Source: Candidatus Omnitrophota bacterium
Lineage (GTDB): Bacteria; Omnitrophota; Gorgyraeia; JABMRG01; JAFGKX01
DNA length: 6,697 nucleotides
Assembly (NCBI GenBank): GCA_016928375.1
Contig: JAFGKX010000058.1
Coordinates: forward strand, 1 to 6,697
Direction: 5' to 3'
Within the stretch, counting starts at the first letter, position 1. Every line of letters starts with the position of its first letter. Positions 1 to 6,653 of this stretch are shown here, in pieces. The position numbers were made by a program, and so were the translations under genes. Under the pieces are notes generated by a model. It saw only the letters and a list, made by a program, of their open reading frames with translations. It searched no databases and had not been told where the DNA came from.

Positions 1-1
1 A

Positions 2-355
2 GGCGGCCCGGGAATGAGGGAGATGCTTGCGCCTACTGCGGCAATAGCAGGCATGGGTTTATCCGAATCAGTGGCCCTGATTACGGACGGCCGTTTTTCA
101 GGCGGAACGAGAGGCCCGTGCATAGGGCACATATCCCCCGAGGCAGCGTCGGAAGGCCCGATAGCCATTATAAAAGACGGAGACTTTATACACATAGATA
201 TAACTAACAGAAAGATAGAACTTAAAGTTTCGCAAAAAGAAATAGACGCGCGTTTTAAAACACTAAGGCCCAGGAAACTTAAGATAAAAACAGGATATAT
301 GGCAAGGTACGCCAGAATGGTAGAATCCGCATCCACAGGAGCAATTTTAAAATGA
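2..355 (+). CDS. ilvD: Dihydroxy-acid dehydratase, C-terminal fragment (cut by window start)
   Basis: This is the last 117 residues of IlvD, which dehydrates 2,3-dihydroxyisovalerate and 2,3-dihydroxy-3-methylvalerate to the 2-keto acids that precede valine, leucine and isoleucine. The reading frame is open from the window edge (Gly-Gly-Pro-Gly just before the first ATG at 14), and GGPGMREML is a conserved internal IlvD motif, so the ATG at 14 is not the real start. The signature ITDGRFSGGTRGPCIGHISP follows; its serine (codon 98-100) is the proposed catalytic base in the family. The C-terminal swivel domain ends normally with GYMARYARMV and SASTGAIL. Full-length family members are about 555 residues, so only about the last fifth is visible; the cysteines that bind the iron-sulfur cluster lie outside. 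Its TGA stop overlaps the ilvB start (ATGA, 352-355), indicating coupled translation. Confidence 0.96.
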   Translation, partial: GGPGMREMLAPTAAIAGMGLSESVALITDGRFSGGTRGPCIGHISPEAASEGPIAIIKDGDFIHIDITNRKIELKVSQKEIDARFKTLRPRKLKIKTGYMARYARMVESASTGAILK

Positions 356-2028
356 AGCTGACAGGCGCAAAGATATTAACGGAATCATTGGCTAGGGAAA
401 AAGTAGAAGTAATGTTTGGCTATCCCGGCGGCGTAGTGCTTCCCATTTTCGATGCTTTGTATGATTCGCCTATAAGATTTATTTTACCTCGGCATGAGCA
501 GGCAGCTGCGCACGCAGCAGACGGATATGCGCGCGCAACCGGAAAAGTAGGCGTGTGCCTTGCTACATCAGGCCCCGGAGCGACTAATCTTGTAACAGGC
601 ATTGCGACCGCATATATGGATTCTGTTCCTATGGTCGCTATTACAGGCCAGGTAAAAACCAATTTAATCGGAAGCGATGCTTTTCAGGAAGCCGATATCA
701 CTGGAATAACCCGGCCGATTACAAAACATAATTATCTCGTAAAAAACGTGAAAGACCTGGCAATGACCATTAAGGAAGCATTTTATATAGCCAGGACAGG
801 AAGGCCCGGCCCTGTTCTTATAGATTTACCCGTGGATGTTGTTATGCAGGAGGCGGAATTTGAATATCCTGAGAACATAAATATACGAACTTATAATCCG
901 ACTTATCAGGCGCACTTGGGCCAGGTAAAAAAAGCAGCTAAGCTGATCAAGGCTTCGAAGAAGCCAATTGTGTATGTAGGCGGCGGAGTTATAATCGCAG
1001 GCGCGAGCGGGGAATTGAGTGAATTTATCCGAAAAACAAACATACACGTTACTACCACATTGATGGGGCTGGGAGCTTTTCCTCAGACAGACCCTTTGTC
1101 ATTGGGTATGCTTGGTATGCACGGTACGGCATATGCAAATCATGCGATTATGGAAAGTGATCTCATAATTGCCATAGGCGCAAGGTTTGATGACAGGGTT
1201 ACTGGCAGGCTCGATCATTTTGCTCCTGGAGCAAAAATAATTCACATAGATATAGACCCGTCAAGCGTGAGCAAAAATGTAAAAGTTGAGGTGCCTATTG
1301 TGGGCGATGCCAAGGATGCCCTGGCCAAGCTTAATAAAATAATTCAACCGCCTGACATTGAACACTGGAACGGGCAGATAGATGCATGGAAAAAGAAATA
1401 CCCTCTTGCGTATAAAAACGACACACAAACAATAAAACCCCAATACGTGGTTGAGCAGATTTATGAAGCAACGAAAGGTGACGCGATAATATGCACGGAA
1501 GTCGGCCAAAACCAGATGTGGGCAGCGCAGTATTATAAATTCAAAAAACCGCGCACATGGATTTCAAGCGGCGGCTTAGGCACTATGGGATACGGATTTC
1601 CTGCGGCAATAGGAGCGCAGATCGGCTGTCCCGAAAAAACGGTATTTGATATAGCAGGCGACGGAAGCATACAGATGAATATTCAGGAACTGGCAACCGT
1701 AGCAGTCAATAAACTTCCGGTTAAAGTCGCGGTGCTTAATAATTCCTGCCTTGGCATGGTAAGGCAATGGCAGGAATTATTTTACAAAAAAAGGTATTCT
1801 CATACGCGCTTTAAATCAGGATGCCCTGATTTTGTAAAGATGGCGCAGGCTTATGGAATTGCCGGTATGATGATAACCAAAAAAGAAGAAGTAAGAAAAT
1901 CTATAGACGAAGCCCTGAAAATAGACGGGCCAGTATTTTTGAATTTTATAGTAGAAGAAGAAGAAAATGTATTTCCTATGGTTCCGGCGGGAGAGGCAAT
2001 TAACAGGATGATAGAAGGGATGGCTTAA
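352..2028 (+). CDS. ilvB: Acetohydroxyacid synthase (acetolactate synthase), large catalytic subunit
   Basis: This 558-residue protein is a normal-length catalytic subunit. It condenses two pyruvates to 2-acetolactate, or pyruvate with 2-ketobutyrate to 2-aceto-2-hydroxybutyrate, using thiamine diphosphate (ThDP), Mg2+ and a structural FAD. Three domains are visible. The N-terminal pyrimidine-binding domain (about 1-165) has GYPGG (23-27) and RHEQ, whose Glu49 is the ThDP-activating glutamate. The central FAD-binding domain (about 190-330) has GMHGTAYAN (255-263) and FDDRVTG (279-285). The C-terminal pyrophosphate-binding domain has GDG (436-438) to NN (463-464), the classic ThDP/Mg motif. 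LGMVRQWQ contains Trp473, the equivalent of the herbicide-site tryptophan that in known enzymes favours 2-ketobutyrate, so it should serve isoleucine as well as valine/leucine synthesis. An AGGAG at 337-341 lies 10 nt before the start. The regulatory subunit follows directly. Confidence 0.97.
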   Translation: MKLTGAKILTESLAREKVEVMFGYPGGVVLPIFDALYDSPIRFILPRHEQAAAHAADGYARATGKVGVCLATSGPGATNLVTGIATAYMDSVPMVAITGQVKTNLIGSDAFQEADITGITRPITKHNYLVKNVKDLAMTIKEAFYIARTGRPGPVLIDLPVDVVMQEAEFEYPENINIRTYNPTYQAHLGQVKKAAKLIKASKKPIVYVGGGVIIAGASGELSEFIRKTNIHVTTTLMGLGAFPQTDPLSLGMLGMHGTAYANHAIMESDLIIAIGARFDDRVTGRLDHFAPGAKIIHIDIDPSSVSKNVKVEVPIVGDAKDALAKLNKIIQPPDIEHWNGQIDAWKKKYPLAYKNDTQTIKPQYVVEQIYEATKGDAIICTEVGQNQMWAAQYYKFKKPRTWISSGGLGTMGYGFPAAIGAQIGCPEKTVFDIAGDGSIQMNIQELATVAVNKLPVKVAVLNNSCLGMVRQWQELFYKKRYSHTRFKSGCPDFVKMAQAYGIAGMMITKKEEVRKSIDEALKIDGPVFLNFIVEEEENVFPMVPAGEAINRMIEGMA

Positions 2029-2032
2029 AAAA

Positions 2033-2509
2033 ATGAGGCATGTCATATCTGTGCTGGTGGAGAATAAATTCGGGGTACTTGCGCGTATAGCGGGCTTATT
2101 CAGCGCGCGCGGGTATAATATCTCTTCTTTGGCTGTCAGCGAAACACTTGATCCCAGCGTATCCTGCATGACCATTGTAGTAGATACAAAAGATGAAACT
2201 ATTTTAGAGCAGATAAAAAAACAGCTCAATAAGCTGATAGATATAATTACCGTCATGGATTTTACCAAGAAAGAACACACTGACCGCGAATTGGTTCTTA
2301 TCAAGGTGAATTATGCGCAGAAAGAAAAAGCTAAGATTGAAAGCATATTGAATAAATATGTGGCAAAGATAATAAAACATAAGGGAGAAACAGCGATAAT
2401 AGAAGCGGTAGGAGACCAGGAGCAGATAAAACATTTGCTTGAGGCTTTGGGTAAATTGGGAATAAAAGAAATAATAAGAACAGGCAGAATTGCCATGGCA
2501 ATTGAGTAA
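2033..2509 (+). CDS. ilvN: Acetohydroxyacid synthase, small regulatory subunit
   Basis: This 158-residue protein binds the IlvB catalytic subunit, raises its activity and usually confers valine feedback inhibition. The N-terminal ACT domain (about 1-75) begins MRHVISVLVENKFGVLARIAG, followed by SARGYNISSLAV. The C-terminal ALS small-subunit domain (about 82-158) ends in the typical IIRTGRIAMAIE. Asn11, Gly14 and Asn29 match by position and context the residues known to form the valine site of E. coli IlvH, so valine sensitivity is inferred to be retained. Position 13 is Phe, where many homologues have Pro; I regard this as a lineage variant. The start is four bases after the ilvB stop, with a purine-rich GAAGGGA ribosome site (2014-2020) inside the end of ilvB. 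The length matches the bacterial family, so it could equally be called ilvH. Confidence 0.96.
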   Translation: MRHVISVLVENKFGVLARIAGLFSARGYNISSLAVSETLDPSVSCMTIVVDTKDETILEQIKKQLNKLIDIITVMDFTKKEHTDRELVLIKVNYAQKEKAKIESILNKYVAKIIKHKGETAIIEAVGDQEQIKHLLEALGKLGIKEIIRTGRIAMAIE

Positions 2510-2522
2510 TCCAACAAACTTG

Positions 2523-2529
2523 AAAGGAG
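2523..2529 (+). promoter_or_regulatory. Strong Shine-Dalgarno site for ilvC
   Basis: AAAGGAG lies 6 nt upstream of the ATG at 2536, in the 26-nt gap after ilvN. This is the best ribosome site among the visible junctions and fixes the ilvC start. It suggests ilvC is translated independently of the preceding gene, unlike the overlapping genes around it. The gap is too short for an attenuator or promoter. Confidence 0.8.
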
Positions 2530-2535
2530 CTTGAG

Positions 2536-3528
2536 ATGGTAAAGATCTATTACGACAAAGATGCGGATATGGAATTTTTAAAAGATAAGACAATAGCTAT
2601 TATAGGATATGGTATACAGGGCAGGGGCCAGTCTTTATGCCTGCGCGATTCCGGGTGCAATGTGATTGTTTCGGAATTGCCCGGCACGTCTAATTACGAA
2701 CAGGCGAAAAAAGACGGGTTTAATCCGGTTTCCGCGTCTGAAGCAGCGCAGAAAGCAGATATTATTCAGATTCTGACGCAGGACCATATTCAGGCAAGTG
2801 TTTATAAAGAGCATATAAAACCAAACCTTAAAAAAGGCAAGGCCCTGTGTTTTTCTCACGGATTCAATATTCATTTTAAGCAGATTAAACCCTCGAAAAA
2901 TGTGGACGTGTTTATGATAGCGCCGAAAGGCCCAGGGGCCCTTGTGCGCAAGATGTACGAAGAAGGAAAAGGCGTGCCTTGTTTAGTCGCTATATTCCAG
3001 GATGCCAGCGGCAATGCATTAAAAATCGCCCTTGCTTACGCTAAGGCGCTTCGGGCAACAAAAGCGGGCGTAATTGAGACTACATTCAAAGAGGAAACAG
3101 AGACAGATCTTTTCGGTGAACAGGCAGTGCTTTGCGGAGGCGTAAGTGAATTGATAAAAGCAGGTTTCGATACACTTGTCGAAGCCGGATATCAGCCCGA
3201 AATCGCGTATTTCGAAGTTTTGCATGAGCTTAAACTTATCACGGATTTAATACAGGAGCGCGGCATAAGCGGTATGCGCCGCGGAGTTTCGAATACTGCC
3301 TGCTACGGCGATTTAACGCGCGGCAGAAGGGTTATAAGTGAAAAATCCCGCAAGGAAATGAAAAAGATTTTAACGGAAATACAAAAAGGAAAATTTGCCA
3401 GGGAATGGATTAAGGAAAACAAAATCGGCCGGCCTAATTTTGATAGTTTGCTAAAAGCAGGCGATGAGCATTTAATAGAAAAGGTAGGCAGGCAGTTAAG
3501 AGAGATGATGCCATGGATGAAAAAATAA
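2536..3528 (+). CDS. ilvC: Ketol-acid reductoisomerase, class I, with an atypical (possibly NADH-type) cofactor loop
   Basis: This 330-residue cytosolic enzyme isomerises and reduces 2-acetolactate and 2-aceto-2-hydroxybutyrate to the dihydroxy acids used by IlvD. The length is that of class I. The N-terminal Rossmann domain (about 1-180) has GYGIQG (24-29), FSHGFNIHF (His108) and APKGPG (Lys131). The knotted C-terminal domain (about 181-330) has ETETDLFGEQ (Asp191, Glu195), AYFEVLHE (Glu227, Glu231) and Ser252 in VSNTACYGD, so the Mg2+ and substrate residues are complete. Two features differ from the common type. The beta2-alphaB loop, usually like VGLRxGSxSW, reads VSELPGTSNY (45-54), with no phosphate-binding arginine and with Glu47. 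The usual GSQGHAQALNLRDSG is GIQGRGQSLCLRDSG, and Ala135 replaces the frequent His after APKGPG. I infer an NADH-preferring subgroup; this needs assay. The 3' end overlaps leuA by 16 bp. Confidence 0.96.
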   Translation: MVKIYYDKDADMEFLKDKTIAIIGYGIQGRGQSLCLRDSGCNVIVSELPGTSNYEQAKKDGFNPVSASEAAQKADIIQILTQDHIQASVYKEHIKPNLKKGKALCFSHGFNIHFKQIKPSKNVDVFMIAPKGPGALVRKMYEEGKGVPCLVAIFQDASGNALKIALAYAKALRATKAGVIETTFKEETETDLFGEQAVLCGGVSELIKAGFDTLVEAGYQPEIAYFEVLHELKLITDLIQERGISGMRRGVSNTACYGDLTRGRRVISEKSRKEMKKILTEIQKGKFAREWIKENKIGRPNFDSLLKAGDEHLIEKVGRQLREMMPWMKK

Positions 3529-5048
3529 TAATATTCGATACAACGCTAAGAGACGGAGAGCAATCTCCGGGAGCCAGCCTCCAAAAAAACGAAAAACTTG
3601 AAATAGCGTATCAGCTTGAACGTTTGGGGGTAGATGTGATAGAGGCCGGATTCCCGATAGCGAGCCCGGATGATTTCGAAGGCGTAAAGCAGATTGCAAA
3701 AAATATAAAAACTACTATTATATGCGGGCTTTCACGCGCCCTTAAAAAAGATACGGATGCTGTGTATGAATCCGTCAAATATGCCAAAAAGCCCAGGATA
3801 CACGTATTTTTGGCGACATCGAAGATTCACATGCAGTATAAACTGAAAAAAGCCGAAGATGAAGTCTTAAGGCAGGCGGTGGAATCTGTCAAATACGCAA
3901 GGAACTTGATAGGGGATATCGAATTTTCTCCGGAAGATGCGTCCAGGACAGAAAAAGAATTCTTATACCGGGTAATAGAAGCAGTCATAAACGCAGGCGC
4001 AGGCACGATAAATATTCCCGATACAGTAGGTTATGCGATACCCGAAGAATTCGGCGGTATCATAAACGGTATTAAAAATAACGTGCCTAATATAAACAAG
4101 GCAATTATAAGCGTGCATTGCCACAATGATTTGGGGCTATCGGTTTCGAATTCTTTGGCAGCTGTGAAAAACGGCGCAAGGCAGGTGGAATGCACGGTAA
4201 ACGGCATAGGCGAAAGGGCGGGCAACGCGTCATTAGAAGAAATAGTTATGGCTATTAAAACAAGAAAAGATTTTTTCGGCAGCATAGAAAGCGCGATTAA
4301 CACAAAAGAAATCTACAAGACTTCCAGAATGGTATCGCGGCTTACAGGCATAAATGTGCAGCCTAACAAAGCGATAGTCGGGATGAATGCATTTGCGCAC
4401 GAAGCAGGTATACACCAGGATGGTGTTTTGAAAAAAGCCATTACCTATGAAATAATGAGCCCCAAGGATGTTGGTTTCGGGGAAACTAAATTTGTTTTGG
4501 GCAAACATTCCGGGAGGCACGCGTTAAGCAAAAGATTCGAAAAATTAGGGTACAAGCTTTCCGAAAAAGACCTGGACAATGCCTTTAAGCAGTTTAAAAT
4601 ATTGGCGGATAAAAAGAAAACTATTTTTGACGAAGATCTAAAGGCCATAGCGGAAGATGAAATGGTGGTAGTTTTGGAACGCTATAAACTGGAATATATG
4701 CACATAACAGCCGGCACACAGGAAATTCCGCATGCCGAGCTTAAGCTTAAAACAGGTAAAAAAATAGTCAGCGTAAGAGCAACAGGCGACGGGCCTGTAG
4801 ACGCATGTTACAAGGCGATAGATAAAATAACCGGTATAACCGGAAAGCTCGTCGATTATTCCATACGCTCTTTAACAAGCGGAAAAGACGCATTGGGCGA
4901 GGTGTCTGTTAAAGTTATGGTCAAAAGCCAGGTGCTTATAGGGAGAGGCTCAAGCACGGATATTATAGAAGCAAGCGTTAAGGCATATCTTAATGTCATG
5001 AACAAAATAGCGCATCATCACAAACCAAGAATAAGCCAGTGCACATAG
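3513..5048 (+). CDS. leuA: 2-isopropylmalate synthase
   Basis: LeuA condenses acetyl-CoA with 2-ketoisovalerate to give 2-isopropylmalate, the first committed step to leucine. The 511 residues match the usual bacterial length. The HMGL-like TIM barrel (about 4-270) carries FDTTLRDGEQSPG (Arg13, Asp14), INIPDTVGY, HCHNDLG (His202, His204) and NGIGERAGNASLEE (Asn238); Asp14, His202, His204 and Asn238 are the expected metal ligands. A linker region follows with HEAGIHQDGVL (296-306) and GKHSGRHAL (330-338). The C-terminal LeuA dimer domain (about 385-500), with ATGDGPVDACYKAID and GRGSSTDIIEAS, normally binds leucine, so feedback inhibition is likely. Citramalate synthase is a related alternative, but the HxGIHQDGVLK and TYEIM motifs and the position after ilvBNC favour LeuA. 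The start lies inside ilvC in another frame, with only a weak AAGAGAG (3499-3504 region) upstream, suggesting coupling. Confidence 0.95.
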   Translation: MDEKIIIFDTTLRDGEQSPGASLQKNEKLEIAYQLERLGVDVIEAGFPIASPDDFEGVKQIAKNIKTTIICGLSRALKKDTDAVYESVKYAKKPRIHVFLATSKIHMQYKLKKAEDEVLRQAVESVKYARNLIGDIEFSPEDASRTEKEFLYRVIEAVINAGAGTINIPDTVGYAIPEEFGGIINGIKNNVPNINKAIISVHCHNDLGLSVSNSLAAVKNGARQVECTVNGIGERAGNASLEEIVMAIKTRKDFFGSIESAINTKEIYKTSRMVSRLTGINVQPNKAIVGMNAFAHEAGIHQDGVLKKAITYEIMSPKDVGFGETKFVLGKHSGRHALSKRFEKLGYKLSEKDLDNAFKQFKILADKKKTIFDEDLKAIAEDEMVVVLERYKLEYMHITAGTQEIPHAELKLKTGKKIVSVRATGDGPVDACYKAIDKITGITGKLVDYSIRSLTSGKDALGEVSVKVMVKSQVLIGRGSSTDIIEASVKAYLNVMNKIAHHHKPRISQCT

Positions 5049-5050
5049 GA
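5047..5050 (+). promoter_or_regulatory. Short Shine-Dalgarno core for aroE, overlapping the leuA stop codon
   Basis: AGGA begins within the TAG stop of leuA (5046-5048) and lies 5 nt before the ATG at 5056. Ribosomes ending on leuA would cover this site, so termination and reinitiation are probably linked. It supports the ATG at 5056 as the aroE start. Confidence 0.6.
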
Positions 5051-5055
5051 CTTGG

Positions 5056-5889
5056 ATGCAGAAATTAAAAATTTTCGCATTGATAGGATACCCGATAGGC
5101 CATACACTGTCGCCTTATATGCATATGCGGGCTTATGCGAAATTGAATATAAGTGCGATATATATTCCGTTATTGGTAGAACCGGAAAAACTTAAAGAAA
5201 CGATAAATGCCCTGAAGCGTTCTCGTATAGATGGCTTTAATGTCACTATTCCTTTTAAGACTGCGTGTATGAAATATCTGGACTGCACAGATAAATTCGC
5301 GTCCATGATAGGCGCGGTCAATACGATATCTATAACAAACAATAAGCTTACAGGGCACAATACTGATGCGAGTGGTTTCTTAAAAGCCTTAAAGCAGGAA
5401 CTTAAATTTAATCCTAAAAATAAAAGCTGTCTTGTAGTAGGTGCAGGCGGCGCTGCCCGGGCGGTTTGCTTTGCGTTAGCAAAAGAACGCGCAAGGAAAA
5501 TCTTTATTACGGATGTAATTAAATCTAAGGCGGTTTCTCTGGCAGGGAATGTCAAAAAATATTTTCCGAAATGTGAAATAAGCACAACTCCGGGTGAGGC
5601 AGTAGACCTGCTCGTGAACGCGACTCCCGCCGGAATGAAAAAAAGCGACAAGCTTCCCATAGACGCGAAAATTTTGCAAAAAGGCCTAAAGGTATACGAC
5701 CTTGTATATAATCAATCTCCGACGAAACTTGTAAAAAAAGCCAGGCAAAAAGGCCTCATCGCGCAAAACGGGCTAAGCATGCTTTTATACCAGGGAGCAG
5801 AGGCATTCGAAATATGGTTTAAGAAAAAAGCGCCTGTTGACGCGATGAGAAAAGCGCTTAACAAACAAGCCAAGAAACAATTATGCTGA
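5056..5889 (+). CDS. aroE: Shikimate dehydrogenase with a non-canonical cofactor-specificity loop
   Basis: AroE reduces 3-dehydroshikimate to shikimate in the aromatic amino acid pathway. The 277 residues match the family. The N-terminal substrate domain has GYPIGHTLSPYMH (11-23), FNVTIPFK (catalytic Lys68), GAVNT (Asn89) and GHNTDASGF (catalytic Asp104). The Rossmann domain has GAGGAARA (129-136), NATPAGM (188-194), DLVYNQSPT (215-223) and a C-terminal YQGAEAFE (Gln246). Substrate contacts are conserved, except that the first Ser of HSxSP is Thr17. The usual NADPH clamp NRTxxR is replaced: counted from GAGGA, the Asn-Arg-Thr positions are Thr152-Asp153-Val154, and the later Arg is Ser157. 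Asp at this place is seen in NAD-dependent shikimate/quinate dehydrogenases, so NADH use, or less likely quinate activity, is inferred. The gene lies 7 nt after leuA and its end overlaps the next gene by 7 bp. Confidence 0.95.
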   Translation: MQKLKIFALIGYPIGHTLSPYMHMRAYAKLNISAIYIPLLVEPEKLKETINALKRSRIDGFNVTIPFKTACMKYLDCTDKFASMIGAVNTISITNNKLTGHNTDASGFLKALKQELKFNPKNKSCLVVGAGGAARAVCFALAKERARKIFITDVIKSKAVSLAGNVKKYFPKCEISTTPGEAVDLLVNATPAGMKKSDKLPIDAKILQKGLKVYDLVYNQSPTKLVKKARQKGLIAQNGLSMLLYQGAEAFEIWFKKKAPVDAMRKALNKQAKKQLC

Positions 5890-6653
5890 TTTTTATTTTA
5901 GGTCTTATGATAGGCAGTTTTTTGAATGTATGCATATGCCGTATACCTAACGATGAATCCATAATAATGCCGCCTTCCCATTGCCGGCAATGCAAGGCCC
6001 CTATTTCCTGGTACGACAATATTCCGGTTTTAAGCTATCTGATATTAAAAGGCAGGTGCCGTCATTGTAAAAGAGTAATCTCAGCGCAATATATAATCGT
6101 TGAGATCCTTACAGCCATATTGATAACCGCGGCATTTTTTAAATATGGGCTTACGCTTCATTTTGTTATGTATTCGATGTTGTTCTGCCTGCTTATCATA
6201 GCCACTTTCATAGATTTTAAATATCAGGTAATACCCGACACAATTACTGTGTTCGGCATCGCGGCGGGATTTTTATTCAACTTGCTGAATGTGCCGTCAC
6301 ATAACTGGTATGCGGGGTTGCTGAATTCCTTATCCGGAATAACAGCCGGCGCCGTATCTATATATCTTATTATGAAACTCGGCACTATTATTTTTAAAAG
6401 AAAACTACAGCGTATAGGTGAAGAAGAGGCCATGGGTTTCGGCGACGTAACTCTTATGGCGATGATAGGGGCATTTCTGGGTTATAAATACACATTGCTG
6501 GTATTTTTTATGGCACCTTTTTTTGGGTCTGTCGTAGGCATAGCGCTTAAACTGAAATATAAACAGGATATTATGCCGTACGGGCCTTATTTATCATTGG
6601 CAGCTGTAGTAGCGGTATTTTTCGGAGATAGTATTTTGAAATTGTTAATGTAA
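5883..6653 (+). CDS. pilD: Prepilin peptidase / N-methyltransferase (type IV leader peptidase, A24 family)
   Basis: This 256-residue inner-membrane protein cleaves the leader of type IV prepilins or type II secretion pseudopilins and methylates the new N-terminus. It opens with a hydrophobic segment containing GLMIGSFLNVCICRIP. A cytoplasmic domain follows with two Cys pairs (Cys34/Cys37, Cys59/Cys62), the zinc-type site of the bifunctional form. About six or seven further membrane segments follow between residue 68 and the end. The catalytic aspartates are Asp111 (FIDFKYQVIPD) and Asp188 in GFGDVTLMA, the GxGD motif of this membrane aspartyl protease family. The start codon overlaps the aroE end by 7 bp; the frame is blocked by a stop at 5859-5861 and no other ATG, GTG or TTG lies between. 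There is no clear Shine-Dalgarno site, so translation probably depends on aroE. No pilin or pilus assembly gene is in view, so pilus versus secretion use is undecided. Confidence 0.94.
   Translation: MLIFILGLMIGSFLNVCICRIPNDESIIMPPSHCRQCKAPISWYDNIPVLSYLILKGRCRHCKRVISAQYIIVEILTAILITAAFFKYGLTLHFVMYSMLFCLLIIATFIDFKYQVIPDTITVFGIAAGFLFNLLNVPSHNWYAGLLNSLSGITAGAVSIYLIMKLGTIIFKRKLQRIGEEEAMGFGDVTLMAMIGAFLGYKYTLLVFFMAPFFGSVVGIALKLKYKQDIMPYGPYLSLAAVVAVFFGDSILKLLM

Noticed and set aside
14..355. Stand-alone small protein beginning at the ATG at 14
   Set aside because: The frame is open to the window edge, and the residues before this Met belong to the conserved IlvD motif, so it is the end of a larger gene.
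1816..2304. Open frame of 162 codons on the minus strand across the ilvB-ilvN junction
   Set aside because: It is antisense to two conserved genes, and its translation is a low-complexity run of Phe, Ser and Tyr of the kind produced by AT-rich antisense DNA.
2510..2535. Possible promoter, attenuator or T-box between ilvN and ilvC
   Set aside because: The gap is 26 bases and is mostly taken up by the ilvC ribosome site; no hairpin or promoter boxes fit.
3513..3528. Apparent frameshift where ilvC runs into leuA
   Set aside because: Both proteins are complete: IlvC ends in the usual LREMMPW region, and LeuA starts a few residues before FDTTLRDGEQ. It is a normal 16-bp overlap.
3513..5048. Citramalate synthase (CimA) instead of LeuA
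   Set aside because: The IHQDGVLK, TYEIM and GKHSGRHA motifs and the ilvBNC context fit LeuA better, though substrate choice within this family is only proven by assay.
5133..5660. Long open frame (175 codons) on the minus strand inside aroE
   Set aside because: It lies wholly antisense to a gene with clear family motifs, and its translation shows no recognisable domain; it is a coding shadow.
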